Shown: one piece after another, positions 63,874 to 64,000 of the stretch
Position numbering within the stretch: the first letter of the stretch is position 1
Layout of the letters: each line of letters starts with the position of its first letter
NCBI RefSeq assembly: GCF_015645465.1
Contig: NZ_JADOEL010000004.1
Span: 226,231 to 290,230, forward strand
DNA length: 64,000 bases
Reading direction: 5' to 3'
DNA from: Herminiimonas contaminans
GTDB taxonomy: Bacteria; Pseudomonadota; Gammaproteobacteria; Burkholderiales; Burkholderiaceae_D
Translations under genes and position numbers: made by a program
Notes under the pieces: model-generated
What the model was told of the DNA's origin: nothing
The model's input: only the letters and a program-made list of their open reading frames with translations
Database searches by the model: none

Positions 63874-64000
63874 TGAACCGCCCCGGAAATTGTGGAGGCT
63901 TCTTTATCTGAGAGAATGGAGCCATGAAGAAAGCAAACAAGTTTTCCCCCGAGGTGCGCGAGCGCGCAGTACGGATGGTGCAGGAACACCGCGGTGCGTA
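63874..64000 (+). mobile_element. IS3-family insertion sequence, left end
   Basis: TGAACCGCCCCGGAAATTG is typical of the terminal inverted repeat of a Burkholderiales IS3-group element. A transposase start follows 50 bases later. The element continues past the window edge, so the target duplication cannot be checked. Confidence 0.8.
63924..64000 (+). CDS. IS3-family transposase OrfA (partial, 3' end outside window)
   Basis: From ATG 63924 after a GAGAATGGAGCC ribosome site the frame reads MKKANKFSPEVRERAVRMVQ and continues EHRGA, the usual N-terminus of OrfA, whose HTH binds the IS ends. Cut by the window edge. Confidence 0.85.
   Translation, partial: MKKANKFSPEVRERAVRMVQEHRGA

Noticed and set aside
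54088..64000. A second copy of the tRNA 3' end as attR
   Set aside because: No stretch matching the T-arm and acceptor end was seen after 54087 in the window; the far border may lie outside or the element may not have used the tRNA as att site.

Overview
The window is chromosomal DNA from a betaproteobacterium. Gene content and protein style (rpsU-yqeY-dnaG-rpoD block, Bug-type tct transporter, sox operon, NasT-controlled nitrate cluster) best fit the family Oxalobacteraceae (Herminiimonas/Janthinobacterium type); the family name is inference, not a database result.

Layout. (1) 1-11.9 kb, plus strand: a thiosulfate-oxidation locus with a SoxH-like hydrolase (cut by the window edge), DsrE, an ArsR regulator, soxCD, a pseudoazurin, soxYZAXB, rhodanese, two thioredoxin-fold proteins, a second dithiol ArsR regulator and two YeeE/YedE sulfur transporters. 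(2) 11.9-17.5 kb: tRNA-Met, miaA-mutL, a DedA protein, amiC-tsaE. (3) 17.6-26.3 kb: an AEC carrier, a two-component system divergent from an orphan DctP, then tctCBA. (4) 26.3-31.9 kb: a candidate small RNA and housekeeping genes (ogt, xerD, ybaK, plsY, tsaD). (5) 31.9-46.8 kb: assimilatory nitrate/nitrite locus (nasT, nrtABC, a PP2C-kinase fusion, narK, nirBD, nasA, ybiB, SUMT). (6) 46.8-54.1 kb: a flavoprotein, a VOC protein, rpsU-yqeY-dnaG-rpoD and a tRNA with anticodon CAT. (7) 54.1-58.8 kb: foreign DNA resembling a small mobilizable plasmid lying in the chromosome, with HTH gene, TrfA-like initiator, iterons plus DnaA box, a small ORF, MobV relaxase and IS debris. (8) 58.8-64 kb: a transporter/allophanate-hydrolase-type operon on the minus strand, divergent from a TauE-type gene that is broken by an IS3-family element.

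How it works together. The first block lets the cell oxidise thiosulfate in the periplasm and pass electrons to cytochromes or the blue copper protein. The nitrate block imports nitrate, reduces it to ammonium and makes siroheme for nitrite reductase. Four promoters (nrt, narK, nirB and the amidase/ABC operon) carry the same sigma-54 signature, TGGCAT-N5-TTGC with GG-N10-GC spacing, which points to one nitrogen-starvation regulon. The nrt leader adds a second control layer: two hexaloop hairpins with A1/G4 (the ANTAR RNA signature) followed by an intrinsic terminator, next to nasT. The most unusual structures are this leader, the plasmid-like island with its iteron origin, a phased TCGCAC hexamer array behind the relaxase, and a promoter-to-terminator transcript without an ORF near 26.5 kb.
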